A DNA stretch of 64,000 nt from contig NZ_CP019037.1 of NCBI RefSeq assembly GCF_001941825.1, forward strand, positions 310,001-374,000, read 5' to 3'. Below the pieces are notes generated by a model. It did no database searches, was not told the origin of the DNA, and worked only from the letters and a program-made list of their open reading frames with translations. A program made the translations under genes and the position numbers. Of this stretch, positions 36,368 through 44,653 are shown piece by piece. Within the stretch, counting starts at the first letter, position 1. Each line of letters starts with the position of its first letter. Source of the stretch: Massilia putida (lineage in GTDB: Bacteria > Pseudomonadota > Gammaproteobacteria > Burkholderiales > Burkholderiaceae_D).

Positions 36368-37651
36368 TCAGGCGTCCTCGGATAATCCCGACCGCAAATC
36401 CGGAATGCCAGGAGCCATGCGCTGGCGGCGCTCAAGGGCCGCCGGTGCGGTCTCCACTAGGCACAGTGCCAGCGCAGTCGCTAGCGCCGCACCGCCCGCC
36501 GACATCCAGAACGGCGCTTCGGCACCAAAGCGATCCGCCGCCATACCCGCGACTACCGGGGAAATCACCCCGCCGATGACTTCGCCCGCGCCCATGATCA
36601 AGCCCAGGGCTGTGGCAACATAACGGGATGGAATGGTTTCGGATGGAATGGTCGCCATGACCAGCGGAAGACAGCCTGCACCGGCGTAGGTGAAGAAGAT
36701 TGCGCACGCCATCACCATGGCGGAGCCATGGACGTGGATGATCGACAGCGGCGCCAGTATCGACACCAGGCAGAAAAACACCACGATCGGGCGGCGTCCA
36801 AAGCGGTCCGACAGCGCGGGGGCGACGAAGCCCCAGATCACGGCGGCCATGCCAAGCGCCGCCATGACGGTACTCATTGACTCTGGCGACAGACCGCGCT
36901 GCTTGACCAGATAGATTGGTGCGAACGTGACGAGAACGATGAACCACGTCAGGAATGCGCAGCTGATCAGTACACACAGGACGATATTGCGGTATGCCAG
37001 CAACTGGCCAAAGGCCATGGCACTCGTCGGCCGAGTCATGATCGGTGCCTCAAGCCCGCCCTGCCCGGCTTGGTTCTTTCGCACGAAGCGCCACAGCAGC
37101 GCAGCGATGATCAATCCTGGAATTCCGGAGATGAAAAAAGCGACGCGCCAAGTAAAGGTTTCGGCCAGTGCCACCACAATGATTGGGCCAAGCAGCAGGG
37201 ACATCAAACTGCCCGCACCGTTCTGCAACAGGCCCATATTGAAACCACGCCGGGCGGGAGAGGACTCCTCTGCCATCATGGACTGTGCGATTGGCAGTAC
37301 CGGCCCTTCCGCCAGTCCCATCACGCCGCGAAACAGCAGCAGAAACAGGAACGAGGTCGCCATCCCGGACAGGAAGGAACATATCGAAAACACGGTAACC
37401 ATGGCCACCAGAATGGCCTTGCGATTTCCTCGCCGGTCCGCATATGCGCCAATCATGTAGCCCGATACCGCCCACATCAACGACAGCATCGAGGTCAGCA
37501 TTCCCATCTGAGTATTGGTGAGCTCGATATCCTTGACGATGTATGGGAACATGAAGACGATCGCCATGCGATCGAAAAAAACGAAGCCGAAGGTCATGCA
37601 CATCATGGCCAGCAGGCCGTTCTCGTAACGCCAGAATCCGCGCTGTTGCAT
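36368..37651 (-). CDS. MFS transporter
   Basis: 427 residues from MQQRGFWRYENG (ribosome site aaggaga). Twelve predicted membrane helices, with the MFS loop 2-3 motif GAYADRRGNRKAI and the equivalent in the second half (ALSDRFGRRPIVV). It is the first gene of the transport operon, with an island motif 96 bases upstream. It likely imports the phenolic substrate or a polar intermediate, or exports a product. Confidence 0.9.
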   Translation of the reverse strand: MQQRGFWRYENGLLAMMCMTFGFVFFDRMAIVFMFPYIVKDIELTNTQMGMLTSMLSLMWAVSGYMIGAYADRRGNRKAILVAMVTVFSICSFLSGMATSFLFLLLFRGVMGLAEGPVLPIAQSMMAEESSPARRGFNMGLLQNGAGSLMSLLLGPIIVVALAETFTWRVAFFISGIPGLIIAALLWRFVRKNQAGQGGLEAPIMTRPTSAMAFGQLLAYRNIVLCVLISCAFLTWFIVLVTFAPIYLVKQRGLSPESMSTVMAALGMAAVIWGFVAPALSDRFGRRPIVVFFCLVSILAPLSIIHVHGSAMVMACAIFFTYAGAGCLPLVMATIPSETIPSRYVATALGLIMGAGEVIGGVISPVVAGMAADRFGAEAPFWMSAGGAALATALALCLVETAPAALERRQRMAPGIPDLRSGLSEDA

Positions 37652-37747
37652 TTTGTCTCCTTGAGTTCTGCGGATACCGAAGGCACCGCACCGATTGTGT
37701 GAACGCTGGTTATGAACACAAGATATGTGCGCGGAACGGATGCGGCA

Positions 37748-37762
37748 CCTACCCAAAGATAG
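37748..37762 (-). promoter_or_regulatory. Island regulon motif, site 4 (transport operon)
   Basis: On the minus strand it reads CTATCTTTGGGTAGG, 13 of 15 bases. It lies 96 bases upstream of the MFS start and has the same orientation as the operon. Confidence 0.65.
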
Positions 37763-37810
37763 CTCGCCCGGATAGTAGGAGAAGACAGCCCGGACGCGGA
37801 GCGACGCGAC

Positions 37811-38764
37811 CTATTCGACGCGTTGTCCGTCGACCGCGCCGAGGATCCCGCGGGCAACCAGCTGCGCGTCCCAAGGCGGCTCGTCGGTATATCGGGCAAG
37901 CAGGCTGTCGATGAACAACCGCAGCTTGGCGCCGCCGCGATGCGAGCGCGCGTACACGACTGAAAGCCAGAAAGAAGACAGTGACCACTCGACCAGAACG
38001 GGGACCAATTCGCCGCTGAGCAGGGCATCCGCCGCCACGACCGTCGGCACGCATACGATTCCGGCATGCTCGATCGCGTATTCCTTGAGCAGATGGACGC
38101 TGTTGGTACGCAGGACCGGCTCCAGATCCATGCGTATCTCCTGGCCATCGCGCGCGAAGACCCAGCGGTCCCGAGTCGGATAGCCTGAATACAGGCCTAA
38201 ACGGTGCGCGCGCAAGGCTGCAGGAATCTGTGGCTGACCATGTTTTTCCAAGTACCGTGGCGAGGCGCATAGCACCCTTCGCACTTGGAATACCTTGCGC
38301 CCGATCAGTTCGTCTGACGCGGGGTTGAAGATTTGGAGGGCACAGTCGATGCCATCCCGGACAGGATCGATCACGTCGTCGCTGACGATGAGGTCGAGAC
38401 CAATGGAGGGGTGGCGATCCTGGAAATCACGCAGGTGTTCAGCGAGGTGGCCGAACACGAAACCGGGCAAAGCGTGTACCTTGAGGCGGCCGCTGACCGA
38501 GCCTCGGACGTCACGCATTTGGTCGACCAGGCGGTCGGCGCGCAAGGCGATGTCCGAACACTCGGACAGGAACGCAGCGCCCAGCTCGGATAACTGGAGG
38601 CTGCGAGTATTACGATGAAACAGCGCGCCGCCGACATATTCCTCCAGTTGGCGCACACGGGTCGACACCACCGAGTTCGAGACCCGCATCTGGCGCGCGG
38701 CTCCGGCAAAGCTCTTCGCATTCGCCACCGTGACGAATGCTTCGATCGACAGCAGCCGGTCCAT
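37811..38764 (-). CDS. LysR-family transcriptional regulator
   Basis: 317 residues. The N-terminal winged HTH (FVTVANAKSFAGAARQMRVS, NSVVSTRVRQLEEYVG) is followed by a periplasmic-binding-type effector domain. It reads in the same direction as the flavocytochrome genes and begins 24 bases after the flavoprotein stop, so it is probably co-transcribed rather than divergent, which is unusual for LysR activators. It is a second candidate for control of the island. Confidence 0.88.
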   Translation of the reverse strand: MDRLLSIEAFVTVANAKSFAGAARQMRVSNSVVSTRVRQLEEYVGGALFHRNTRSLQLSELGAAFLSECSDIALRADRLVDQMRDVRGSVSGRLKVHALPGFVFGHLAEHLRDFQDRHPSIGLDLIVSDDVIDPVRDGIDCALQIFNPASDELIGRKVFQVRRVLCASPRYLEKHGQPQIPAALRAHRLGLYSGYPTRDRWVFARDGQEIRMDLEPVLRTNSVHLLKEYAIEHAGIVCVPTVVAADALLSGELVPVLVEWSLSSFWLSVVYARSHRGGAKLRLFIDSLLARYTDEPPWDAQLVARGILGAVDGQRVE

Positions 38765-38788
38765 CTATCGAGCGCCGCAGGATGAACG

Positions 38789-40327
38789 TCAGATACGGAT
38801 GCCGGATTTTCCCGGCGCGATGATCCCGTTCGGGTCGAGCGCGCGTTTGAGTTTTTTCTGGATCGCGCGCTGCACGGGGCCATAGGTATCCGCCACCTTC
38901 TCCATGAACGCCGTGTTCGTGCGGTACACGGCATAACCAGCCGCAGCGTTGACTGCTATCAGCTTGTCGAAACAGGCATAAGCGCGCTTCATCTCGTCCG
39001 GATTGCTGCGGTCGAACAGCACGTCACTGACATGATCCATGTGGCGCCCCCCCATCAGGAAGCCTCCCAGATAGTCGAAGCCAAATTCGGTCATCACGGC
39101 TTTGGTCATCTTGATCTGTTTGAGCGCTTCGCTACCGCGCGCCTGCACGACTGGCGCGAACCAGGACGAACCACCGCCGCCCCGGAAGTTATAGATACCG
39201 AATTCGGACAGGTCGAGTTTTCCGGTCATATTGCCGTGCCAGTGATTCAGCATGGACGATTCCTTGATCTCGTCCTTGGCGAACACTTGGCCGCCGCTGG
39301 CGGCAAATGCCGACTTGACGATCTTCCAGTTGACGTCGACCTGCTCCTGGGTGCCATACAGCGTCCCGACGAAATTCCATAGACCGATGCCGAGCTTCTT
39401 GCACAGCCGTGCCACCACTTCATCAGGGATCGAACCCGTCCCGGTATAAATCTCGGTCCGGCGCATTTCCGATGCCAGGCCGTACAGCGCGTGACCGAGC
39501 ACGCCATTTTCCAGCACGCCAGACAACGTCAGCTGGCGCGCGACGTCAACGCCTCGCGCCGCCCCTTCGTCGTCCGCCCAGCCAACCACGAAAGCCTTGT
39601 TGGCGGGTGGCGCCGGCATCAGCCACAAGCCCATCTTGGTTACGACACCAAGGTTCGACTGAGTGAACAGGCCGTCGAGCCAGGGACCGTAACCCCAGCG
39701 ATACGACTGCCACGTGTTCGAATTCGCCACCCCGCCCATGCCGGTGCGCAGCAGCTCCCCGCTGGCCATCGCGACTTCCAGGCCGCAGAAGTTGGCCATG
39801 TGCTGACCATAGCGGTTATAGCCAACACCGCGGTCGAGCGTATTGCCCACCGGGCCAGTGATTCCGCCCGAAGATGGGAAGCTGAGCCACAAGGGATAGT
39901 TTTTCTCGCGCAGGTAATTGTCCAGCTGTGTATAGGTCACCCCGGGCTCCACGAGCGCCGTGCACATGACGGGATCGACTTCCAATATCTTGTTCATGCG
40001 GCGCAGGTCCATCACCAGCTGGCCCGGCGATGCCGGTGCGGCGGATCCATAGCCCAGATTGCGCCCGATCGAAATGGGCCAGACCGGCACCTTGTACTTG
40101 TTACTGATTGCCAAGACCCGCTGAACCTGCTCCACGTTGAGCGGCACGACCACGCCCGAAGGCTGGTGCAGTGTCTCGCTTTCCGGGATCATGATCTTCG
40201 TGTAGGGCACCAAGCGCTCGATCTGCGCGATAACGTTTTCCTCGCCGAGAGCGGCCCGGTATTCCTTGAGCGCCTGGCTGAACTTCTCTTTCGATACGCC
40301 TGGTGGCAACGCGGCAAACGATTCCAT
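38789..40327 (-). CDS. 4-alkylphenol methylenehydroxylase flavoprotein subunit (PchF/VAO family)
   Basis: 512 residues. The VAO-type FAD domain includes SETLHQPSGVVVPLNVEQVQ, WPISIGRNLGYGSAAPASPG and GGITGPVGNTLDRGVGYNRY, followed by the substrate cap domain and the C-terminal GYAVYRTNTAFMEKV, whose Tyr-Arg pair fits the phenolate-binding residues of p-cresol methylhydroxylase. With the cytochrome c downstream it should hydroxylate the carbon alpha to a 4-hydroxyphenyl ring using water. Candidate substrates are p-cresol, 4-ethylphenol-like or eugenol-like compounds. No Tat or Sec signal is seen. Confidence 0.88.
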   Translation of the reverse strand: MESFAALPPGVSKEKFSQALKEYRAALGEENVIAQIERLVPYTKIMIPESETLHQPSGVVVPLNVEQVQRVLAISNKYKVPVWPISIGRNLGYGSAAPASPGQLVMDLRRMNKILEVDPVMCTALVEPGVTYTQLDNYLREKNYPLWLSFPSSGGITGPVGNTLDRGVGYNRYGQHMANFCGLEVAMASGELLRTGMGGVANSNTWQSYRWGYGPWLDGLFTQSNLGVVTKMGLWLMPAPPANKAFVVGWADDEGAARGVDVARQLTLSGVLENGVLGHALYGLASEMRRTEIYTGTGSIPDEVVARLCKKLGIGLWNFVGTLYGTQEQVDVNWKIVKSAFAASGGQVFAKDEIKESSMLNHWHGNMTGKLDLSEFGIYNFRGGGGSSWFAPVVQARGSEALKQIKMTKAVMTEFGFDYLGGFLMGGRHMDHVSDVLFDRSNPDEMKRAYACFDKLIAVNAAAGYAVYRTNTAFMEKVADTYGPVQRAIQKKLKRALDPNGIIAPGKSGIRI

Positions 40328-40338
40328 ACGATGATCCT

Positions 40339-40887
40339 TTAAATTTCAATGACGAACGAAACGAAGCTCGCTTCCTGGACTGGGCCTGTCCGATGCGCCT
40401 CGCACTGACGGCCCAGAACCTCGGAAGCGCCATTCAGCCCTGCAGCGACCTGAACCAACCCGTGCCCCAACTCGGCTCCCGATATACACCGGCCCGCCAT
40501 ATGCGCGCTGTGCCACAACACTGCGCCGGAAAAATCGCGCACGGCCTCCTGGAGCAGCATGAACGACGAATCGATCATGATGCCCACCAGGCACTGCTTG
40601 CGGTATGGCTCCAGCTGGGCAGCCAGCGCATCCAGGCCGCCCTCGAGGCGCGCGGGCAATCGGAGTTCGCGGACTGCGCCACCGCCGAGCGCACGCATGG
40701 CTGCGGCAGTACCGTTCGCCAGGTCTTGATCGAGCGGCAGGCCAGTACGGATCAGTAACGGTGAATCAGCCGCCCAAGTCCCCGAGGCCCGGACCGATGA
40801 CAGGGTTTTCGCGAGCGTTGACCCAGCCGCGAGGCTTGCGCCCAGCAAAATGGACCCGGAGACAAATTGTCGACGCGACAGACTCAT
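40339..40887 (-). CDS. Tat-exported protein of unknown function between flavoprotein and cytochrome genes
   Basis: 182 residues with a twin-arginine signal (SRRQFVSGSILLGASLAAG). The mature part has no metal-binding cysteine pattern and I recognise no family (RTGLPLDQDLANGTAAAMRA; IMIDSSFMLLQEAVRDFSGA; CEAHRTGPVQEASFVSFVIE). It overlaps the cytochrome gene by 4 bases and is 11 bases from the flavoprotein gene. It may help assemble or export the flavocytochrome, since the flavoprotein itself has no signal. This is inference. Confidence 0.65.
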   Translation of the reverse strand: MSLSRRQFVSGSILLGASLAAGSTLAKTLSSVRASGTWAADSPLLIRTGLPLDQDLANGTAAAMRALGGGAVRELRLPARLEGGLDALAAQLEPYRKQCLVGIMIDSSFMLLQEAVRDFSGAVLWHSAHMAGRCISGAELGHGLVQVAAGLNGASEVLGRQCEAHRTGPVQEASFVSFVIEI

Positions 40888-41291
40888 TTGGCAGCTCCCA
40901 CACTGTTCGATCCTGCATCAGCTGTCGGCGTGCCGCCAGCTATTACGCCCTTTGCGTCCGTTGGTGCGGGACTCTCATGGAGCATTTTGGCCACGGCGGC
41001 GACTTCGGCCGGTGAAAAATCCGTTGGACGAAACGCCGGCATTGCGCGCAGGCCGTTGAGCATGACGTAAGAGATGTACTCCGGCGGCAGCTGACGTCCG
41101 CGCAACTCCGGACCGACACCGGTGCCGTGGCAAAACGCACAGGTCTGCTTGAAGATGTGTTGCGGGCTGCGCCATTCGCCTGCGGCCTGCGCTTGGGCAA
41201 GCGTCGGAAGCGAGGCCATGAAGACAGCGGCGCCCCATGCGCTCAGTGCGCAGCGGCGCACGACAGAAATGGCGTGAAGTGCTCGAAACAT
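40884..41291 (-). CDS. Cytochrome c subunit of the flavocytochrome
   Basis: 135 residues from MFRALHAIS. A Sec signal peptide (ALSAWGAAVFMASLPTLAQA) precedes one class I heme site, CAFCH (51-55), with axial Met84 in LRAMPAF. Small size and neighbours match PchC/EhyA-type electron acceptors of p-cresol- or eugenol-hydroxylase flavoproteins. It passes electrons from FAD to the periplasmic respiratory chain. The C-terminal tail (TPTADAGSNSVGAAK) is disordered. Confidence 0.87.
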   Translation of the reverse strand: MFRALHAISVVRRCALSAWGAAVFMASLPTLAQAQAAGEWRSPQHIFKQTCAFCHGTGVGPELRGRQLPPEYISYVMLNGLRAMPAFRPTDFSPAEVAAVAKMLHESPAPTDAKGVIAGGTPTADAGSNSVGAAK

Positions 41292-41392
41292 GCTTGTACC
41301 CCGAGTTAAAGAGAATATTGCGGCGCGCAGACGCACGGCGGCGTCCCGCCTCCATGTATGAATGAAATAACCTGACTGGTTACTAAACCGCG

Positions 41393-42184
41393 TCAGGCCT
41401 TATCCGAAAACGCGCCCGACTTGAAGTCTCCAGCCGTGAATCCGCCGTCGATGGTCAGGACCTGACCAGTGATCGAGCCTGCAGCGCTTGAGGCCAGGTA
41501 AGCGAAACCCTGCGCGATCTCTTCCGGCTGCACTAACCGTCTCAGCGGGAGCTGGTTGGCGAAGACATCCAGAGGAATGGCAGCACCGCGCAGCATCGGA
41601 GTTTCGGTGGCGCCCGGGCAAACCACGTTGACTCGAATTCCTTCCCCGGCGAACTCGAGCGCCATCGATCGCGCCATATTGATCACGGCAGCCTTGGATG
41701 CACAATAGGCCATCAATCCGGTGACGCCCTCCAAGCCGGCGATCGAGGAGGTGAACAGGACCACGGGACGTTCGGCTTCGCGCAGATGGGGTAAGGCAAA
41801 CTTGGTGCACAGGAAGCCCGACTTGACATTGACGTCGAAATACTTGTCCCATGCCTCTTCGGTCGTTGCCTCGGTCATCGCCGCGGTGCCAATGCCGGCG
41901 TTGTTGATAAGAATGTCCAAGCGTCCGAAACGTTCGATAGCGCAGCGCACAGTGGCTTGCGCGCCAGCGCTGGTAGCGATATCAGCTTCGATACCAATAG
42001 CAGCACCGCCGGCATCCTTGATTGCTTGCACTGTCGATGCCGTCGACGCGATGTCCGCCACTACGACCGAAGCGCCCTCCCGGGCAAACAGCGCGGCAGT
42101 GGCGGCGCCGATGCCGGAAGCAGCACCGGTGATCACGACTACTTGATTGTTGAATCTGTCCACAATGTCTCCGTTAATTTTCAT
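41393..42184 (-). CDS. Short-chain dehydrogenase/reductase (probable aryl-alcohol dehydrogenase)
   Basis: 263 residues from MKINGDIVD. Classical SDR: cofactor loop TGAASGIG (19-26), NNAG (94-97), catalytic Ser in FTSSIAG and Tyr160-x3-Lys164 (YCASK). Acidic VADIAS after beta2 favours NAD. It is first in the flavocytochrome operon and would oxidise the 1-(4-hydroxyphenyl)alkanol made by the methylenehydroxylase to a ketone. The island motif is 43 bases upstream and an IS element begins 13 bases beyond it. Confidence 0.87.
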   Translation of the reverse strand: MKINGDIVDRFNNQVVVITGAASGIGAATAALFAREGASVVVADIASTASTVQAIKDAGGAAIGIEADIATSAGAQATVRCAIERFGRLDILINNAGIGTAAMTEATTEEAWDKYFDVNVKSGFLCTKFALPHLREAERPVVLFTSSIAGLEGVTGLMAYCASKAAVINMARSMALEFAGEGIRVNVVCPGATETPMLRGAAIPLDVFANQLPLRRLVQPEEIAQGFAYLASSAAGSITGQVLTIDGGFTAGDFKSGAFSDKA

Positions 42185-42227
42185 AATTGCTTTCTCAGTA
42201 TTCTGAAAGCGCCGACAGAGACGGTCT

Positions 42228-42242
42228 CCTATCGAAAGATAG
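42228..42242 (-). promoter_or_regulatory. Island regulon motif, site 5 (flavocytochrome operon)
   Basis: A perfect copy on the minus strand, CTATCTTTCGATAGG, in the same orientation as the operon and 43 bases upstream of its first start codon. IS copy C begins at 42255, so any promoter parts further upstream have been replaced by IS DNA. Confidence 0.72.
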
Positions 42243-42304
42243 CCCGCGGTGGATTGAACCGCCCCGGGTTTTGTAGAGGCTCCATTGTTTGAGAAAATGG
42301 AGCT

Positions 42305-42628
42305 ATGAAGAAGCAACCCAAGTATTCCCCAGAAGTCATCGAGCGCGCCGTGCGCATGGTCAGCGAGGCCGCCAGCGAGTACAACTCGCAGTGGGCAGCC
42401 ATCGAATCGATCGCAGCCAAGATCGGCTGCACACCTGAAACCCTACGTCGCTGGGTACGCCAGCAGGAGCGCGATACCGGCCAGCGTCCAGGGCCGACCA
42501 CCGCCGAGGAGGAGCGCATCAAGGCGCTGGAGCGTGAAGTGCGCGAGCTGCGCAAGGCAAACGAGATCCTGCGTCTGGCGAGTGCGTTTTTCGCCCAGGC
42601 GGAGCTCGACCGCCGCTTCAAATCGTGA
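42305..42628 (+). CDS. IS3-family transposase OrfA (copy C)
   Basis: 107 residues. HTH ([40 protein letters not shown]) plus C-terminal zipper ([20 protein letters not shown]). Its stop overlaps the orfB GTG start (GTGA). The GTTTTTC run near 42585 allows -1 fusion. Confidence 0.92.
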   Translation: MKKQPKYSPEVIERAVRMVSEAASEYNSQWAAIESIAAKIGCTPETLRRWVRQQERDTGQRPGPTTAEEERIKALEREVRELRKANEILRLASAFFAQAELDRRFKS

Positions 42629-43527
42629 GGGCATTCATCGACCAGTACCGCCATGCTTACGGTGTCGAGCCGATCTGCCGGGTGATGCAGGTCGCGCCGT
42701 CGGGCTACTGGCGACACGCGGCGCAGCAGCGCAATCCGGCACTGCGCTGTTCACGAGTCCAGCGCGACGACGTGCTGAGCGTCGAGATCGAACGGGTCTG
42801 GCAGGCGAACCTGCAGGTCTACGGGGCCGACAAAGTGTGGCGCCAACTGCGGCGTGAGGGAACCGATGTGGCCCGCTGTACGGTGGAGCGCTTGATGCGC
42901 AAGGCCGGCCTGCGAGGCGTCATGCGCGGCAAGGTCGTGCGCACCACGGTAGCGGATGCGAAGGCGCCATGCCCGCTCGACCGGGTCAACCGCCAATTCA
43001 AGGCGCAGCGGCCGAACCAGCTGTGGGTCAGCGATTTCACTTATGTCTCGACCTGGCAGGGCTTCGTCTACGTAGCTTTCGTCATCGACGTCTTTGCCCG
43101 GCGCATCGTCGGCTGGCGTGTCAGCAGCTCGATGCGGACAGACTTCGTCCTCGACGCCTTGGAGCAGGCCTTGTACGCGCGTCAGCCGGAACGAAACGCG
43201 TTGGTACACCATAGCGACCGCGGCTCGCAATACGTGTCGATTCGGTACAGCGAGCGTCTGGCAGAAGCCGGCATTGAGCCGTCTGTGGGCAGCAAGGGCG
43301 ACAGCTACGACAACGCTTTGGCCGAGACCATCAACGGACTCTACAAGGCTGAGTTGATCCACCGCCGCGCTCCTTGGAAGACGCGTGAGGCCGTCGAACT
43401 GGCCACGCTGGAATGGGTGTCCTGGTTTAACCACCACCGCCTGCTTGAGCCACTCGGCTATATACCGCCGGCCGAAGCTGAGGCAAACTATTACAAGCAA
43501 CTGAGCAGTCAAGCCATCCCGGCCTGA
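42625..43527 (+). CDS. IS3-family transposase OrfB (copy C)
   Basis: 300 residues from GTG. Intact DDE integrase core ([50 protein letters not shown]). It is clearly homologous to copies A and B along its whole length. It may be active. Confidence 0.93.
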   Translation: MRAFIDQYRHAYGVEPICRVMQVAPSGYWRHAAQQRNPALRCSRVQRDDVLSVEIERVWQANLQVYGADKVWRQLRREGTDVARCTVERLMRKAGLRGVMRGKVVRTTVADAKAPCPLDRVNRQFKAQRPNQLWVSDFTYVSTWQGFVYVAFVIDVFARRIVGWRVSSSMRTDFVLDALEQALYARQPERNALVHHSDRGSQYVSIRYSERLAEAGIEPSVGSKGDSYDNALAETINGLYKAELIHRRAPWKTREAVELATLEWVSWFNHHRLLEPLGYIPPAEAEANYYKQLSSQAIPA

Positions 43528-43610
43528 CTCACACTAACCGGCCTCCACGAAAGCCGGGGCGGTTCAAACCTTTCAGGAGTGCGCTGATTGCTCTCTGACA
43601 CCGTATTGCT

Positions 43611-44651
43611 CTAACCCGCCTGATTCAGCAAACGCACGATGTTCTCGGATAGAGCGCGGGCGGATCCACGCAAGAGCACCCTGGTCACGATCCATTCTCC
43701 ATCCATGCACCGCACTGAAGCAACTACCGACACGATACCCTCGGGATAACCCACTCTGATCGTGTTCCGCGCAACGGACTCCATTTTACGGTTAACGACA
43801 GTACCGGGTATGCCTGCCCCGATGCCAATTGTGACTACGTCAGGCGCGGACTCAAGCAAGTCCGGCACCGCACCCCACGCGCATAAATCGACATCGCAGC
43901 CCGCGACATGGGCGCCATCAGCGGCCACAAATGCGCGCGGTGCCGACACATATACGATGCGCGGGATGGGACTGGCCCTGCCCATCCGTGCCGCGCCGGC
44001 GGCACGCAAGACACGGGTGAGCTCCGCACCCGCGCCACCGGCTCCGGACGCGCCGCTGTCTGCGATGTCGACCAGCATGGTCGGCGTACCGATATCGATC
44101 AACGTGGCGCTCACCGTGTCAAATCCCGGCAAGTCGAACCGGTCGACGGCGTTGCCGGTAGGGAAGATGGAGCCCGTCCCCGGCCGCGGCGTCGCGACAG
44201 GATCGACGAGTTCGACGCGAACGCCTTCGACCGCGTTGTCCGCGACCGGGACATGAACGATGATCGTCTTGCGTACGTTCTGCTGCCAGATTCGCACGGC
44301 AAACGTTCCCTCCCGGGGCAGCCGTTCGCGATGAATGAAACCTTGCCGGATCGCGAACACGCCGATCGCGGCGGCATGGCCGATACAGTCGCGGTCCCAG
44401 TTGATGTTCGTCCCGTCGTCGGCGACATACGCGGCGACGCAATCCACGTCATGGCAGGGGCGCATGCTCGCAGACACGACGAGCATGTGTCGCGTGCGCT
44501 GGACATCGGCCAAGCGCACGAACAGGTCATCGCGCGCAGGTCCCGGCACGCGCGCGTTCGCCGGCAAGTCCTCGAGGCGGCACAACAAGACTTCGCCCGA
44601 GTCGCCTTCCATCCGGCTTACCGGAATATCGATATGAGTTGGAATGTTCAT
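43611..44651 (-). CDS. Divergent PrpF-family protein (aconitate isomerase / oxalomesaconate tautomerase-like)
   Basis: 346 residues from MNIPTHIDIPV. The overall alignment follows PrpF (two diaminopimelate-epimerase-like halves: IPVSRMEGDSGEVLLCRLEDLP; GFDTVSATLIDIGTPTMLVDIAD; APRAFVAADGA). However, the usual RGGTSKG, GGADPLTSKVA and NCGN motifs are replaced by RMEGDSGE, DVQRTRHMLVV and DRDCIG. It may be a diverged paralogue with another substrate or a decaying gene. It is just downstream of ppsA on the same strand (2-base gap). Confidence 0.7.
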   Translation of the reverse strand: MNIPTHIDIPVSRMEGDSGEVLLCRLEDLPANARVPGPARDDLFVRLADVQRTRHMLVVSASMRPCHDVDCVAAYVADDGTNINWDRDCIGHAAAIGVFAIRQGFIHRERLPREGTFAVRIWQQNVRKTIIVHVPVADNAVEGVRVELVDPVATPRPGTGSIFPTGNAVDRFDLPGFDTVSATLIDIGTPTMLVDIADSGASGAGGAGAELTRVLRAAGAARMGRASPIPRIVYVSAPRAFVAADGAHVAGCDVDLCAWGAVPDLLESAPDVVTIGIGAGIPGTVVNRKMESVARNTIRVGYPEGIVSVVASVRCMDGEWIVTRVLLRGSARALSENIVRLLNQAG

Positions 44652-44653
44652 GA

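Larger units (their letters stand above)
42255..43566 (+). mobile_element. IS3-family insertion sequence, copy C (related but not identical, 1312 bp)
   Basis: The ends share TGAACCGCCCCGG with copies A and B, but the interior differs clearly at nucleotide and protein level. The outer bases GAT (left) and AAC (right) do not match, so no target duplication remains. It sits exactly at the border between the catabolic island and the prpF-ppsA region, which suggests it took part in joining the two. Confidence 0.92.
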
